This document shows, in pieces, positions 1 through 10,495 of a DNA stretch of 64,000 bases. Origin of the DNA: JAEUHZ01 sp964552795. Its GTDB lineage: Bacteria > Planctomycetota > UBA1135 > GCA-002686595. Position 1 is the stretch's first letter. Each line of letters starts with the position of its first letter. The notes under the pieces are model-generated. The model had not been told where the DNA came from. It worked only from the letters and a program-made list of their open reading frames with translations, and did not search any database. The DNA lies in the NCBI GenBank assembly GCA_964552795.1, contig CAZKIO010000009.1, positions 31,292-95,291 of the forward strand. The letters are read 5' to 3'. Made by a program: the position numbers and the translations under genes.

Positions 1-1
1 C

Positions 2-355
2 CAGGAGCGCGACGGCGACTACATCGACTTCCAGGACCGCCAGAAGCGCGCGTTCAACCTGACGCTGCGGCGCCACTTCTTCCACAGCAACCCCGAGAAC
101 CCGTTCCAGCCCGAGGTCAAGGGCTACTTCGATCCGCGCCTGCCGCACGGACCGCTGCCGGACGTGGTGACCTACCTCCAGGATCCGCTCTCCTCGATCA
201 TCGCGGACTTCTCCGAGGGCGGCCGCGAGGAGAACAGCGCGGGCCTGCGCCACACGGCGCACGAGCTCTTCGGCGTCTGCAAGAGCTGCCGCAAGTCGGC
301 CAGCTACCTGCGCTCGTCGGTCGGCGTCGTCGCCGAGCCGGCCACCGGCGAGTAG
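2..355 (+). CDS. C-terminal part of an unidentified protein
   Basis: This is the last 117 codons of a gene that begins before the window; the frame is open from base 2 to the TAG at 353-355. I do not recognise the family. The visible part is charged and aromatic, with an Arg/His/Phe-rich stretch (LRRHFFHSNPENPF), a Gly-Tyr-Phe-Asp segment, and near the end a CxxC pair in GVCKSCRKSASYL that could bind a metal or form a disulfide. There is no membrane segment. The gene converges on miaA, whose stop lies 7 bases further on. Only the reading frame and its GC-rich third positions support it as coding; function is unknown. Confidence 0.6.
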   Translation, partial: QERDGDYIDFQDRQKRAFNLTLRRHFFHSNPENPFQPEVKGYFDPRLPHGPLPDVVTYLQDPLSSIIADFSEGGREENSAGLRHTAHELFGVCKSCRKSASYLRSSVGVVAEPATGE

Positions 356-362
356 CGCCCGG

Positions 363-1310
363 TCAACCCGGCCAACCCAGCGCCCCGAGGGCCTCGTCCG
401 CGAGGTCCGCGGGCGCGCGGCTTTCGGGGCGCAACCAGACGATCGCGGGGAACTTGCGGTACCACGTGCGCTGGCGCCGCGCGAACTGCCGCGTCGCGAG
501 CACGATCGCCTCCACCGCCGCGTCGAGGTCGAGGCGGCCGTCGAACAGCTCGAGCGCCTGCGCGTAGCCCAGCGCCTGCGCGGCCGTCGTGCCGAATCCC
601 GAGGTGGCGCGGATGCGCGCCGCCTCCTCGGGCCAGCCGGCGACGAGCAGCGCGCGCGTGCGCTGGCGGATGCGCCGGTCGAGGTCGGGGACGTCGCGTT
701 CGAGGCCCACGATGCGGAGCGCGCGCGCCGGCGCCTGCTTCCACTGCGTCTGCCAGTACGAGAGCGGCCGTCCCGTCTGCGCGTGCACCTCCAGCGCGCG
801 CACCACGCGCTTGTGATCGTTGGGGTGCAGCCGCGCCGCGGACGGCGGATCGACCGCGGAGAGCTCCGCGTGCAGCGCCGCGCCGCCCAGTTCGGCCGCG
901 CGGCGCTCGAGCAGAGCGCGCAGTGCGGGGTCGTGCTCGGGGCCTTCGAAGAACCCGCCCGCCAGCGCCTTCAGGTACAAGCCCGTGCCGCCCACGAACA
1001 GGGCGCGGCGCCCGCGCGCTCGCAGGTCGGCGAGCACGGGTTCGAGGTCCCGCAGCCAGGCGTGCACGCCGTAGCGCTCGGTGGGCGCCACCAGATCGAG
1101 CATGTGGTGCGGCACGCGCGCGCGCTCCGCCGCGTCGGGCTTGGCCGTGCCGATGTCCATGCCGCGGTAGACCTGCATCGAATCGAGGCTGACGATCTCG
1201 GCGCCGGCGCGCTCGGCGACGCGCAGCGCAAGTTCGCTCTTGCCGCTGGCCGTGGGGCCGACGATGACGCGCAGCGCGGGGTCCGGATCGGTGCGGGGGG
1301 TCGTGGGCAT
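363..1310 (-). CDS. miaA: tRNA dimethylallyltransferase MiaA
   Basis: MiaA transfers a dimethylallyl group from DMAPP to N6 of adenosine 37 in tRNAs that read UNN codons, the first step towards ms2i6A. The protein opens with the P-loop GPTASGKS, followed by the family signature around DSMQVYRGMDIGTAKP, then FVGGTGLYLKAL in the middle, HPNDHKRVVRALEVH in the prenyl-acceptor region, and the C-terminal RRQRTWYRKFP. At 315 residues it has the usual family length. I start at the ATG at 1310, just before the P-loop; an upstream in-frame start at 1355 would add 15 low-complexity residues. It stands alone on the minus strand, divergent from the secreted protein at 1400. Confidence 0.95.
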   Translation of the reverse strand: MPTTPRTDPDPALRVIVGPTASGKSELALRVAERAGAEIVSLDSMQVYRGMDIGTAKPDAAERARVPHHMLDLVAPTERYGVHAWLRDLEPVLADLRARGRRALFVGGTGLYLKALAGGFFEGPEHDPALRALLERRAAELGGAALHAELSAVDPPSAARLHPNDHKRVVRALEVHAQTGRPLSYWQTQWKQAPARALRIVGLERDVPDLDRRIRQRTRALLVAGWPEEAARIRATSGFGTTAAQALGYAQALELFDGRLDLDAAVEAIVLATRQFARRQRTWYRKFPAIVWLRPESRAPADLADEALGALGWPG

Positions 1311-1399
1311 GGCGGCCGCCGCGGCGAGGACACCCTGCCGAGGCGGCCCTGACAAGGGCCTTGCTGGCGGTTCGCCGGCGGGCGGCCTAGCCTTGGCGC

Positions 1400-2392
1400 A
1401 TGCTCATGCTGGCCGCACTCGTGCTCGCGCTCCCGATCCAGGACGTTCCGCCGCCGCCGCCGCTGCCCGAGGCGCCCGCGCGGCCCGCGGAGCCGCTCGA
1501 CGTCGACGGCGCGCCGCTCGCGCCGGGCAGGCTGCCGGCCAGCACGACGGCCCAGGCGCGCAGCGCGTTCGAGCGGATCTTGTCGGCGCGCACGGTCCCC
1601 GGCGAGCCCGACGCGCGCGTGACCGCGTTCGACCTCGCGCTCGACCTGCGGCTGCGCGCCTCGGAGCGGCAGACGAACGAACTGCCCAACGCGCGCTACG
1701 CCTACCTGGAGCCGGGCTACCTCCTGGCCGACACCGGCAAGGGCCAGATGCACCTGCGCGGTCCCAAGGGCGACTGGCTGGTGGACACGCGCGCCAACCC
1801 CGGCCGCGCGCTGGTGCGCCTGGAGGTCGGCCGCGAGAACGCCGAGGACCGGCGCCAGATCGAGGACGCGGTCGACGTCGCGCGCCTGTTCGTGGGCCTG
1901 ATCGATCCGCGCGCGCTGCGCGTGCAGAAGTTCGCGCAGGCCGAGGTGCCGGCGGGGCTGCTGCCGCCGGCGCAGCTCGAGGCCGCGCGCAAGCTCGCGT
2001 GGTTCGAACTCGCGACGCCCGACGTGCGGCCGGGCGCCGGCAACGCGACCGGCGCGCGCCTCCTGCTGGGAACGCCGCCCGAGGGCGGCCTGCCGTCGCT
2101 GGTGATCGCCGACGACGTGCGCGCGCCGGCGGGCGTGAACCCGACGACCTCGTGCGTGCTGATCCCCGAGTGGCGCGCGATCGACGGCTGGTCCGTGCCG
2201 CGCCGCGTGCAGGTGTTCCTCCCGCAGGTCGTCGAGGTGGAAGGCGCCGCAGGAGCGCGTTCGACGGTCGCGCGCGGCTGGCGCGAGCATCCCGCGATGG
2301 ACCTCGTCGTCAAGAGCGGCAGCCTCAAGCCGCGGCTCGTGCCGGCGGACTTCGAACCGCCCGCGCCCGAGCAGGTGCCCAGCGGCGGATGA
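1400..2392 (+). CDS. Secreted protein of unknown function
   Basis: This 330-residue protein starts with a short hydrophobic stretch (MLMLAALVLALP) that reads as a signal peptide, then a Pro-rich linker (PPPPPLPEAP), so it is probably periplasmic. I do not recognise the rest: a mixed region with Arg/Glu-rich helices and, towards the end, beta-rich segments around SCVLIPEWRAIDGW. It has no cysteine pair, catalytic motif or repeat that I can name. A TAGCCT box lies about 10 bases before the start, and an ATG at 1406 is an alternative start. Its stop overlaps the start of the DinB-like gene (ATGA), so the two are probably co-transcribed and translationally coupled. Confidence 0.6.
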   Translation: MLMLAALVLALPIQDVPPPPPLPEAPARPAEPLDVDGAPLAPGRLPASTTAQARSAFERILSARTVPGEPDARVTAFDLALDLRLRASERQTNELPNARYAYLEPGYLLADTGKGQMHLRGPKGDWLVDTRANPGRALVRLEVGRENAEDRRQIEDAVDVARLFVGLIDPRALRVQKFAQAEVPAGLLPPAQLEAARKLAWFELATPDVRPGAGNATGARLLLGTPPEGGLPSLVIADDVRAPAGVNPTTSCVLIPEWRAIDGWSVPRRVQVFLPQVVEVEGAAGARSTVARGWREHPAMDLVVKSGSLKPRLVPADFEPPAPEQVPSGG

Positions 2393-2907
2393 GCGCGGCC
2401 GCCGACGCGACCGCCGCCACGCTGCGCGCGCTGATCCGACCGGCGGCGGAGCGCCTGCGCGCGCTGGGCGACGATGCCGCGTCGCGGCCGCTGGCGCCGG
2501 GCAAGTGGAGCGCCAAGCAGGTGATCGGGCACCTGATCGACAGCGCGACGCACAACCACGCGCGTTTCGTGCGCGCGGGACTGGGCGGCGGCCTCGTGTT
2601 CGAGGGCTACGAACAGGACCGTTCGGTCGGGTTCCAGCGGCCCGATCGCGTGCCGTGGAACGAGCTCGTCGACCTGTGGCTCGCGCTCAACCTGCACGTC
2701 GCGCGCGCGATCGAGGCGACGCCCGAGTCCGTGGCGAGCGCCGCGCACGTCCGGCACAACCTGCACCGGGTCGCGTGGGAGACCGTGCCCGAGAGCGAGC
2801 CCGCGACCCTCGCGTACCTCCAGCGCGACTACGTCGGACACCTCGCGCACCACCTGCGCCAGATCGACCCGCGCCTCGCGGAGGCGCCGCCGCGCCAGCG
2901 CGGCTGA
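2389..2907 (+). CDS. DinB-like four-helix protein
   Basis: This 172-residue protein resembles the DinB / YfiT / maleylpyruvate isomerase superfamily of four-helix-bundle, often metal-binding enzymes. The N-terminal helix ends in PLAPGKWSAKQVIGHLIDS, where W-S-x-K-x-x-x-x-H-L is the typical first motif, and the C-terminal helix contains DYVGHLAHHLRQID, which supplies the other histidines of the usual metal site. Members of this superfamily act as thiol-dependent transferases or detoxification enzymes; the substrate cannot be read here. The ATG overlaps the stop of the upstream secreted-protein gene by four bases, which fixes the start. A non-coding stretch of 166 bases follows before the next gene. 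Confidence 0.8.
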   Translation: MSAAADATAATLRALIRPAAERLRALGDDAASRPLAPGKWSAKQVIGHLIDSATHNHARFVRAGLGGGLVFEGYEQDRSVGFQRPDRVPWNELVDLWLALNLHVARAIEATPESVASAAHVRHNLHRVAWETVPESEPATLAYLQRDYVGHLAHHLRQIDPRLAEAPPRQRG

Positions 2908-3073
2908 GCCGCGTTCAGCGGACGTCGGGAATGCGTAGGGGCCGGCCGGTGAACCCGCCCCGAGGACCGGCCGCGTTCGGCCCGATCGCTCACGGAATCC
3001 GGTGCCGCGGGCATGCCGGATGTTGCGGGCGGGCCAGGATCGCGCACGATGGGAGCAACCCCCTGGAGGCCCC

Positions 3074-5125
3074 ATGCGTTCCGCGTTCCTCGTCCCCGCC
3101 GTCCTGTTCCTCTACGCTCCCGCGTTCGCGCAAGGATCCGACGATTGCGCGACGCCCACGCCGATCGCGGGCCTGGGCACGTTCGCCTACAACAACGCCG
3201 CTGCGACGCAGAGCCCGCAGGCGGGCACGTGCGCGACGGTCATCAACCGCGACGTGTGGTTCGTGTGGACCGCGCCCGCGACCGACACGTTCCAGATCGA
3301 CTCGTGCGGACTGGCGACCTGGGACACGCAGTACGCGGTGTACGCCGGCACCGCCTGTCCGACAGGACCGTACATCTCGTGCAACGACGACTCGTGCGGC
3401 CTGCAGTCGCGCCTGACGTTCAGCGCCACGGCCGGCGCGAGCTACGTCTTCGAGCTGGGCACCTACGGCAGCAGCGCCGGGGGCAGCGGCAGCTTCCTGA
3501 TCACGCAGGGCGGCCCGCCCGGATGCAGTTCCAGCGTCGGCGGCGACGTGATCCTCGGCGAGGTGTACGACATCGGCAACTACGGGGTCACGGGCGCGCT
3601 CGACGCGATCGCGGTCGGCACGGACGGCTGCAACATCGGCACGGCGCCGCTGGGCTGGAGCACGAGCTCGCTCAATCACCCCGTGATCGCGGGGCACCTG
3701 TACCGCTACAAGGTCGTCGACGGCGCGGGGCGCTTCGAGCAGATCGGCCTGTCGTGGCTCAAGCACGGTTTCGCGGCCGCCAACGGCTCGACGTGCTGTC
3801 CGTGCCAGGGCGGCGGCGGCGGCCTGGGGCCCGGCTGCTCCGACATCTACAGTTCAGGCCTGAACGGCAGCCAGGGCAGCCTCGGCCCGCGCTGGCAGAT
3901 CAACGCACACACCGGCGCGTTCCCCTACCCGCAGGCCAACCCGTCCTGGTCGGGCACGACGGCGCGGCGCTGCGAGTTCCTGATCACCGACGCCGAGGCC
4001 ACGAGCGGCTCCACGACGCGCTTCTTCGCCGAGGCGCAGTACGTCCACCCCACCGATTCCGCGGCCGGCAACCAGAACAACAACGCCAGCTACCGCGAGC
4101 TCTCGTGCACGGGATCGGCGGCCAACTGGACCTTCGCCATGATGGGCGGCACGCAGCGCCAGCAGTCGGCGATCCGCGCCTGGGCGGCGGTCGATCCGCA
4201 GGTGATGCTGACGGAAGTACAGGTGCCGGGCGACGGCCTGCTCGTGGTCGGCTCACGCGCGTACGCGCTCGGCGGCGGCCAGCACCGCTTCGAGTACGCG
4301 GTCTACAACATGAACGCCGACCGCAACGCGGGCACGTTCTCCGTTCCCGTGCCGGCCGGCGCGACGATCTCGAACGTCGGGTTCCACGGCGTCGTGTACC
4401 GCAACGGCGACGGGCCCGGAAACGTCAACGTCTCCAGCACGCCGTGGACTTCGGCGGTGTCCGGCGGCTTCCTGACCTGGAGCACCGAACCGCAGGCCGC
4501 GAACCCCAGCGCCAACGCGATCCGCTGGGGCACGACCTACAACTTCCGCTTCGACGCCGACGTCGCACCGGCCGACGGCAGCGTCGCGTTCGGGCTGTGG
4601 AAACCCGGCACGCCGGATCAGATGGGCGCGGCCGCGCGCGTGCCCTCGCCGGGCGGGCCGTCGTTCGCGCTGTGCTTCGGCGACGGCACGGGCACGGCGT
4701 GCCCGTGCGGCAACAGCGGGGCGTCCGGGCGCGGCTGCGCCAACTCGCTGGGGACCGGCGCGCTGCTCGCGGGCAGCGGCGCGGTCAGCGTCTCGGGCGA
4801 CACGCTGGTCCTCGCGGGCAGCGGGATGCCGAACGCGGCGTGCCTGTACTTCCAGGGCAGCACGGCGCTGGTGGCGGGGCTGGGCACGCCCTTCGGCGAC
4901 GGCCTGCGCTGCGCGGGCGGCACGGTCGTGCGCCTGGGCACGAAGACCAACGTCGGCGGCGCGTCGCAGTATCCGGCCGGCGGCGATCCGGCGGTCTCGG
5001 TCGCCGGCGGCGTGGTCGCCGGCAACGCGCGCACGTACCAGGTCTGGTACCGCAACTCCGCGGCGTTCTGCACGCCGGACACCTTCAACCTGTCGAACGC
5101 CTGGCAGGTGTACTGGCAGCCGTGA
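3074..5125 (+). CDS. Secreted protein with PPC-like N-terminus and six-Cys C-terminal module
   Basis: The product has 683 residues, with signal peptide MRSAFLVPAVLFLYAPAFAQ and a good ribosome-binding site (GGAGG, 3065-3069) that fixes the start. Residues about 21-145 look like a pre-peptidase C-terminal (PPC)-type beta domain (NRDVWFVWTAP, a Cys-rich CNDDSCG loop, YVFELGTYG). The middle is Gly/Asn-rich, includes a CCPCQGGGGG run, and ends in beta-rich sequence. The last 150 residues (4673-5122) are the module CFGDG-GTACPCGN ... DGLRC ... YQVWYRN ... FCTPDTFNL, also present at three other places in this window. The protein is exported and probably held on the cell surface. No catalytic motif was seen, so a structural or binding role is the best guess. 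Confidence 0.8.
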   Translation: MRSAFLVPAVLFLYAPAFAQGSDDCATPTPIAGLGTFAYNNAAATQSPQAGTCATVINRDVWFVWTAPATDTFQIDSCGLATWDTQYAVYAGTACPTGPYISCNDDSCGLQSRLTFSATAGASYVFELGTYGSSAGGSGSFLITQGGPPGCSSSVGGDVILGEVYDIGNYGVTGALDAIAVGTDGCNIGTAPLGWSTSSLNHPVIAGHLYRYKVVDGAGRFEQIGLSWLKHGFAAANGSTCCPCQGGGGGLGPGCSDIYSSGLNGSQGSLGPRWQINAHTGAFPYPQANPSWSGTTARRCEFLITDAEATSGSTTRFFAEAQYVHPTDSAAGNQNNNASYRELSCTGSAANWTFAMMGGTQRQQSAIRAWAAVDPQVMLTEVQVPGDGLLVVGSRAYALGGGQHRFEYAVYNMNADRNAGTFSVPVPAGATISNVGFHGVVYRNGDGPGNVNVSSTPWTSAVSGGFLTWSTEPQAANPSANAIRWGTTYNFRFDADVAPADGSVAFGLWKPGTPDQMGAAARVPSPGGPSFALCFGDGTGTACPCGNSGASGRGCANSLGTGALLAGSGAVSVSGDTLVLAGSGMPNAACLYFQGSTALVAGLGTPFGDGLRCAGGTVVRLGTKTNVGGASQYPAGGDPAVSVAGGVVAGNARTYQVWYRNSAAFCTPDTFNLSNAWQVYWQP

Positions 5126-5133
5126 GACGGAGG

Positions 5134-5159
5134 GACCCGTCCGCGCCCGCGGACGGGTC
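5134..5159. terminator. Bidirectional hairpin terminator
   Basis: A perfect 12-bp inverted repeat with a 2-base centre (arms GACCCGTCCGCG and CGCGGACGGGTC) lies in the 36-base gap between the stop of the secreted protein at 5125 and the convergent stop of mutL at 5162. There is no clear T-tract on either side, as is common in very GC-rich genomes. Position and symmetry fit a shared terminator. Confidence 0.7.
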
Positions 5160-5161
5160 GC

Positions 5162-6940
<1,779 letters not shown>

Positions 6941-7021
6941 CCGGATGGCGATGGTACGGCCCCGCCGGGGACTCTCAACCGTGGCGCTCGCGCCGCGTGC
7001 CGGAGCGCGCCCCCGCGGCCC

Positions 7022-8134
7022 TCAGCGCCCCGCGGATCGCGCGCGCACGCGCCAGCGCAGCGCGAACGCGGCCAGTTCGTTCGCGTCGAGTTCGCGTCCG
7101 GTGCGCGACGCCCGCTCGAGCTCCGCGACCGCCTCCAGGAACCGCTCCCAGCCCTCGGGCGTGCGCCGCGCCAGCCGCAGGCCGAACTCCTCGCGCGCCT
7201 GCGGGGGCCCCTTGATCCCGGCGGCCTGCACCGGATCCTCGCCGCGCTCCTTGGCGCGCGCGCCCAGGAGCCCCTCGCGCGCCTTGCCGCGCAACGAGCC
7301 CATCAGGATCGCCGTCAACGCACCGCGGTCGCTCTCGCGCTCGCCGTCGCGGCCCGTGAAACCCGCGCGCAACAGGAGCTCGATGCCGGCGAGGCCCCGC
7401 TCGGCGTCGCCGCGCGCGATCGCCTCGGCCACGTCCCAGGGCGCCGCGCCGCTCTCCCACGCGACGAGGCTGCGCACGCTCTCGCGGCCGCGCCCCACGA
7501 GGCGCGTGAGCGCGCCGTCCAGCGCGAAGAGGTCGTTGCCGGTCGCGGTGCACACGTACAGCGCCTCGTCGGGCGTGAGCGCGACGTCGCGCTCGCGCGC
7601 GCGGCCGATCAGCCACTGCACGAGCTCCGTGCGGCGCGGGTCGGCGTTGCGCTCCCACGGCGCCGGCTGGTCGTAGAGCCGCCGCAGGTCCAGCACCGGC
7701 GCCGACAGCGCCGTCGCGCGTTTCACCAGCGCGTGATCGGCGCGCACGCCGTCGGCCTCGAGCACCAGCGTCCCCGCCGGCGAGCTGCCGCCCAGGAACA
7801 GGAGGGCCGCGCGCAGGAACGGCGGATCCTCGCCTGCCTCCTTCTTCACCAGCGCGGCCGCCCCGCGCACGACCACGCAGCGCGCGCTGGAGAACATGGG
7901 CGCCGCGGTCAGGTCGTCCACCAGCCCGCGCAGGTCGAAGTCCGGGTCGCGCGCGTCGTGGCGCACGACCTCCAGCCCGGCCGCCGCGCCCGCCTCCGCC
8001 GCGATGCGCAGGGCCTGGTCGCGGAACCAGCGCTCGTCGCCGCGCACGACGACGACGCGCGGCAGTCCCCGGCGCAGCGACTCGGCCAGGTTGCGGATCT
8101 GCACCGGGGGCGCCGGCGGCCGGGACGCGGCCAT
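7022..8134 (-). CDS. holA: DNA polymerase III delta subunit
   Basis: The 370-residue product matches the HolA clamp-loader delta subunit, which opens the beta clamp during loading. Visible features are the N-terminal VVVVRGDERWFRDQALR, the segment SSARCVVVRGAAAL after the first beta sheet, a central LTPDEALYVCTATGNDLFALDGALTRL, which is the typical helical segment, and a C-terminal helical collar region. The ATG at 8134 shares one base with the stop of the upstream prenyltransferase gene (TGATG), so it is the last cistron of the ubiE operon. Divergence is high, as usual for delta, so the assignment rests on length, motif order and the central segment. Confidence 0.8.
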   Translation of the reverse strand: MAASRPPAPPVQIRNLAESLRRGLPRVVVVRGDERWFRDQALRIAAEAGAAAGLEVVRHDARDPDFDLRGLVDDLTAAPMFSSARCVVVRGAAALVKKEAGEDPPFLRAALLFLGGSSPAGTLVLEADGVRADHALVKRATALSAPVLDLRRLYDQPAPWERNADPRRTELVQWLIGRARERDVALTPDEALYVCTATGNDLFALDGALTRLVGRGRESVRSLVAWESGAAPWDVAEAIARGDAERGLAGIELLLRAGFTGRDGERESDRGALTAILMGSLRGKAREGLLGARAKERGEDPVQAAGIKGPPQAREEFGLRLARRTPEGWERFLEAVAELERASRTGRELDANELAAFALRWRVRARSAGR

Positions 8135-9006
8135 CACGCGCCTCCCTGCGCCAGCGCGCGGTCCAGCGCCAGGCCCGCGAAGAGCCCCAGGCCCACCCAG
8201 CCGTTGAGCGTGAAGAACGCCATGTCGGCGCGCGAGAGATCGTCGGGCGCCACGATGCGATGCTGCCACACCAGGAGGAGGAGCGCGACCGCCAGCGCGA
8301 TCCACCACGGCCAGCCCAGGCCCGCGCTCCAGCCGGCGAGCGCGAACGCGGCCGCCGTCACGGCGTGGAGCGCCGACGAGAGGCGCAGCGCGTTGGCGAT
8401 GCCCAGCCGCGCCGGGATCGAGTGGAGGCCGCTCTCGCGGTCGAAGCGCTCGTCCTGGCAGGCGTAGATCAGGTCGAAACCCGCGACCCAGCACAGGACG
8501 CCCAGCGCCAGCCACAGCACCGGCACGACGTCGGCCCCGATCGCGCCGCGCACGGCGACCCACGCCCCCAGCGGCGCCAGCGCCAGCGCCAGGCCCAGCA
8601 CCAGGTGCGCGGACGCGCTGAAGCGCTTCACGTAGCTGTAGCCCAGCAGCACGAGCAGCACGGGCCCGGACAGCCAGCCCGCGAGATCGTTGAGCGCGAA
8701 GGCCAGCGCGACGAAAACCAGCGCCGAAGCCACGACCAGGAGCCGCACCGCGCCGACGGACAGCCTGCCGCTGGGCAGCTCGCGGCCGCGCGTGCGCGGA
8801 TTCCGGGCGTCGATCGCGCGGTCGACCAGGCGGTTGAAGCCCATCGCCGCGGTGCGCGCGGCGACGGCGCACAAGACGACGAGCACGAGCACGCGCGCCT
8901 CGGGCACCCCGCCCGCGGCCAGCCACGCGCCGCACAGCGCGAACGGCAGCGCGAACACCGAGTGGCTGAAGCGCACGAGGGAGAGCCAGTCGCGCAGGCC
9001 GCTCAT
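8134..9006 (-). CDS. UbiA-family polyprenyltransferase (probable MqnP-type)
   Basis: This is an integral membrane prenyltransferase of 290 residues with about eight hydrophobic segments. The first Asp-rich motif is NRLVDRAIDARNPRTRGRE (N-D-x3-D type), and the second is DLIYACQDERFDRESG, which binds the Mg-diphosphate of the prenyl donor. Such enzymes attach the polyprenyl tail to an aromatic acid in ubiquinone or menaquinone synthesis. The neighbours ubiX and ubiE fit. Planctomycetes usually make menaquinone through the futalosine route, where a UbiA-like protein (MqnP) works with UbiX/UbiD-like proteins, so MqnP is my inference; sequence alone does not separate it from UbiA. The start overlaps the ubiX stop (ATGA). 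Confidence 0.87.
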   Translation of the reverse strand: MSGLRDWLSLVRFSHSVFALPFALCGAWLAAGGVPEARVLVLVVLCAVAARTAAMGFNRLVDRAIDARNPRTRGRELPSGRLSVGAVRLLVVASALVFVALAFALNDLAGWLSGPVLLVLLGYSYVKRFSASAHLVLGLALALAPLGAWVAVRGAIGADVVPVLWLALGVLCWVAGFDLIYACQDERFDRESGLHSIPARLGIANALRLSSALHAVTAAAFALAGWSAGLGWPWWIALAVALLLLVWQHRIVAPDDLSRADMAFFTLNGWVGLGLFAGLALDRALAQGGA

Positions 9007-9680
9007 GCGCCCTGTTCCCCGCCGTCCGGCGCGGTGCGCGGAGCCGGGCCTATGCCGTCGTCCTCGGCCGGCGGCGCGAGCCCCTTCCAGCGCGCGCCCA
9101 CGGCGTTGGCGACGCCGATGCGGTCGAGGATCTTGCCGACCACGTGGTGGACCAGGTCCTCCTTGCTGGCCGGGCGGTGGTAGAAGCCCGGCATCGCCGG
9201 CAGCACGATCGCGCCCAGGCGCGCCATGCGCAGCAGGTTCTCCAGGTGCACCACGGAGAGCGGCGTCTCGCGCGGCACGAGCACGAGCTTGCGGCCCTCC
9301 TTGAGCGCCACGTCCGCCGCGCGCTCGACGAGGTTCGAGCTGAAGCCGACGGACACGCGCGCCAGCGTGCCCATGCTGCACGGGCACAGGATCACGCCGC
9401 CGGTCAGCGCAGTGCCCGACGAGGGCGGCGCCTCGACGGCGTCGGATGCGAACACGCGCACGCGGCGCGCGGCCTGTGCGCCCAGCCACGCAGGCAGCAG
9501 CGCCGCGAGCTTCTCGCCGCGCGCCCCCGGATCGAGGCCGAGTTCGTGGCGCATCACCTTGGCGCCCGCGCCGGTGATCGCGACGTCGACGTCCTCGCCC
9601 GCGGCGGTCAGCGCGCGCAGCAGCGCCTCGGCGTAGGCGTGGCCGCTCGCGCCGGTGATGCCCACGAACCAGCGCGTCAC
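9003..9680 (-). CDS. ubiX: Flavin prenyltransferase UbiX
   Basis: UbiX prenylates FMN with dimethylallyl phosphate to make the prFMN cofactor used by UbiD-family decarboxylases. The 225-residue protein starts with the flavin-binding TRWFVGITGASGHAYAEALL and carries the CPCSMGTLARV segment, then LVLVPRETPLSVVHLENLLRM and PAMPGFYHRP, all diagnostic for the family. It begins at a GTG (9680) that overlaps the stop of the CPBP gene by four bases. No ubiD partner is in the window. A Gly/Pro-rich tail of about 25 residues after GARWKGL is longer than usual and probably disordered. Confidence 0.93.
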   Translation of the reverse strand: MTRWFVGITGASGHAYAEALLRALTAAGEDVDVAITGAGAKVMRHELGLDPGARGEKLAALLPAWLGAQAARRVRVFASDAVEAPPSSGTALTGGVILCPCSMGTLARVSVGFSSNLVERAADVALKEGRKLVLVPRETPLSVVHLENLLRMARLGAIVLPAMPGFYHRPASKEDLVHHVVGKILDRIGVANAVGARWKGLAPPAEDDGIGPAPRTAPDGGEQGA

Positions 9681-10495
9681 AGGAACACCTCGGGGCCGGC
9701 GCCCAGGGCCAGCGCCAGGTTGAACAGCGCGTGCGCCCAGGCGGCGACGCCCATGCCGCGCCAGCGAAAGACGAGCGCCAGGACGAGGCCCGCGACGGTG
9801 CGCCACGCGAAGCGCGCGCCGTCGAAGGGCTCGCCGCCGTCGGCGACGAGACCCACGACGGGCTCGAGGTGCGCCGCGGCGAAGAAGAGCGCACCGCCGG
9901 CGACGGAAACGGCGTCCGCGATCCAGCGCGCGGCGCGCGTGAGCCCCAGGAACCAGCACAGCGTGCGGTGCGCGACGACGAAGAGCGCGCTCTGCAGGCC
10001 CACGCGGAACACGACCTCCTCGAAGGCCGCGCCGCCCACGACGAGCGCCACGCCGGCCGCCGCGGGCACGCCGTCGGGCCGGCCGATCGCCGGCGCGCGG
10101 ACCTCCAGGAGCGAGAGCAGGACGAGAAGCACCGGGCCGAGGAGCGCGGCCGCCACGCAGCCCTCGAGGGCGATCCGGAGGATCCGGCGCGCGAGCCCCA
10201 GTTCGGCGTGGAACACGCGGATCCCCGCCCAGACGGTCAGGCAGAGCTCGACGGCGAGCCGCGCGCCGGCCGGCCAGGGCGTCCAGACCTCCAGCGGCAG
10301 CGACAGCGCGAACTCGGCCGTGTTGCGCGGCGAGCCGGGCGCCAGCGCCAGAGCCGCCTCGTAGGCGGCGACGAGCGGCAGGACGGCCAGCCAACCCAAC
10401 GCCAGGCTGCGCTCCACGCCGGCGACGGCCGGCGCCGCCGGTCCGCGCGCCGCGGCGGCGCGCGCGCCGCGGGCCTGGGCGGACATCGCGCTCAC
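9677..10495 (-). CDS. CPBP family intramembrane metalloprotease
   Basis: This polytopic protein of up to 272 residues has the three signatures of CAAX-protease / bacteriocin-processing (Abi) intramembrane proteases: EEVVFR (EExxxR), FFAAAHLE (FxxxH) and HALFNLAL (HxxxN), which together form the metal site within the membrane. Members cleave prenylated or lipidated substrates or act in envelope maintenance; no substrate is evident. The start is either the GTG at 10495, which overlaps the ubiE stop (GTGA), or an ATG at 10486; I prefer the coupled GTG. The position between ubiE and ubiX suggests co-expression and does not imply a role in quinone synthesis. Confidence 0.87.
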   Translation of the reverse strand: MSAMSAQARGARAAAARGPAAPAVAGVERSLALGWLAVLPLVAAYEAALALAPGSPRNTAEFALSLPLEVWTPWPAGARLAVELCLTVWAGIRVFHAELGLARRILRIALEGCVAAALLGPVLLVLLSLLEVRAPAIGRPDGVPAAAGVALVVGGAAFEEVVFRVGLQSALFVVAHRTLCWFLGLTRAARWIADAVSVAGGALFFAAAHLEPVVGLVADGGEPFDGARFAWRTVAGLVLALVFRWRGMGVAAWAHALFNLALALGAGPEVFL

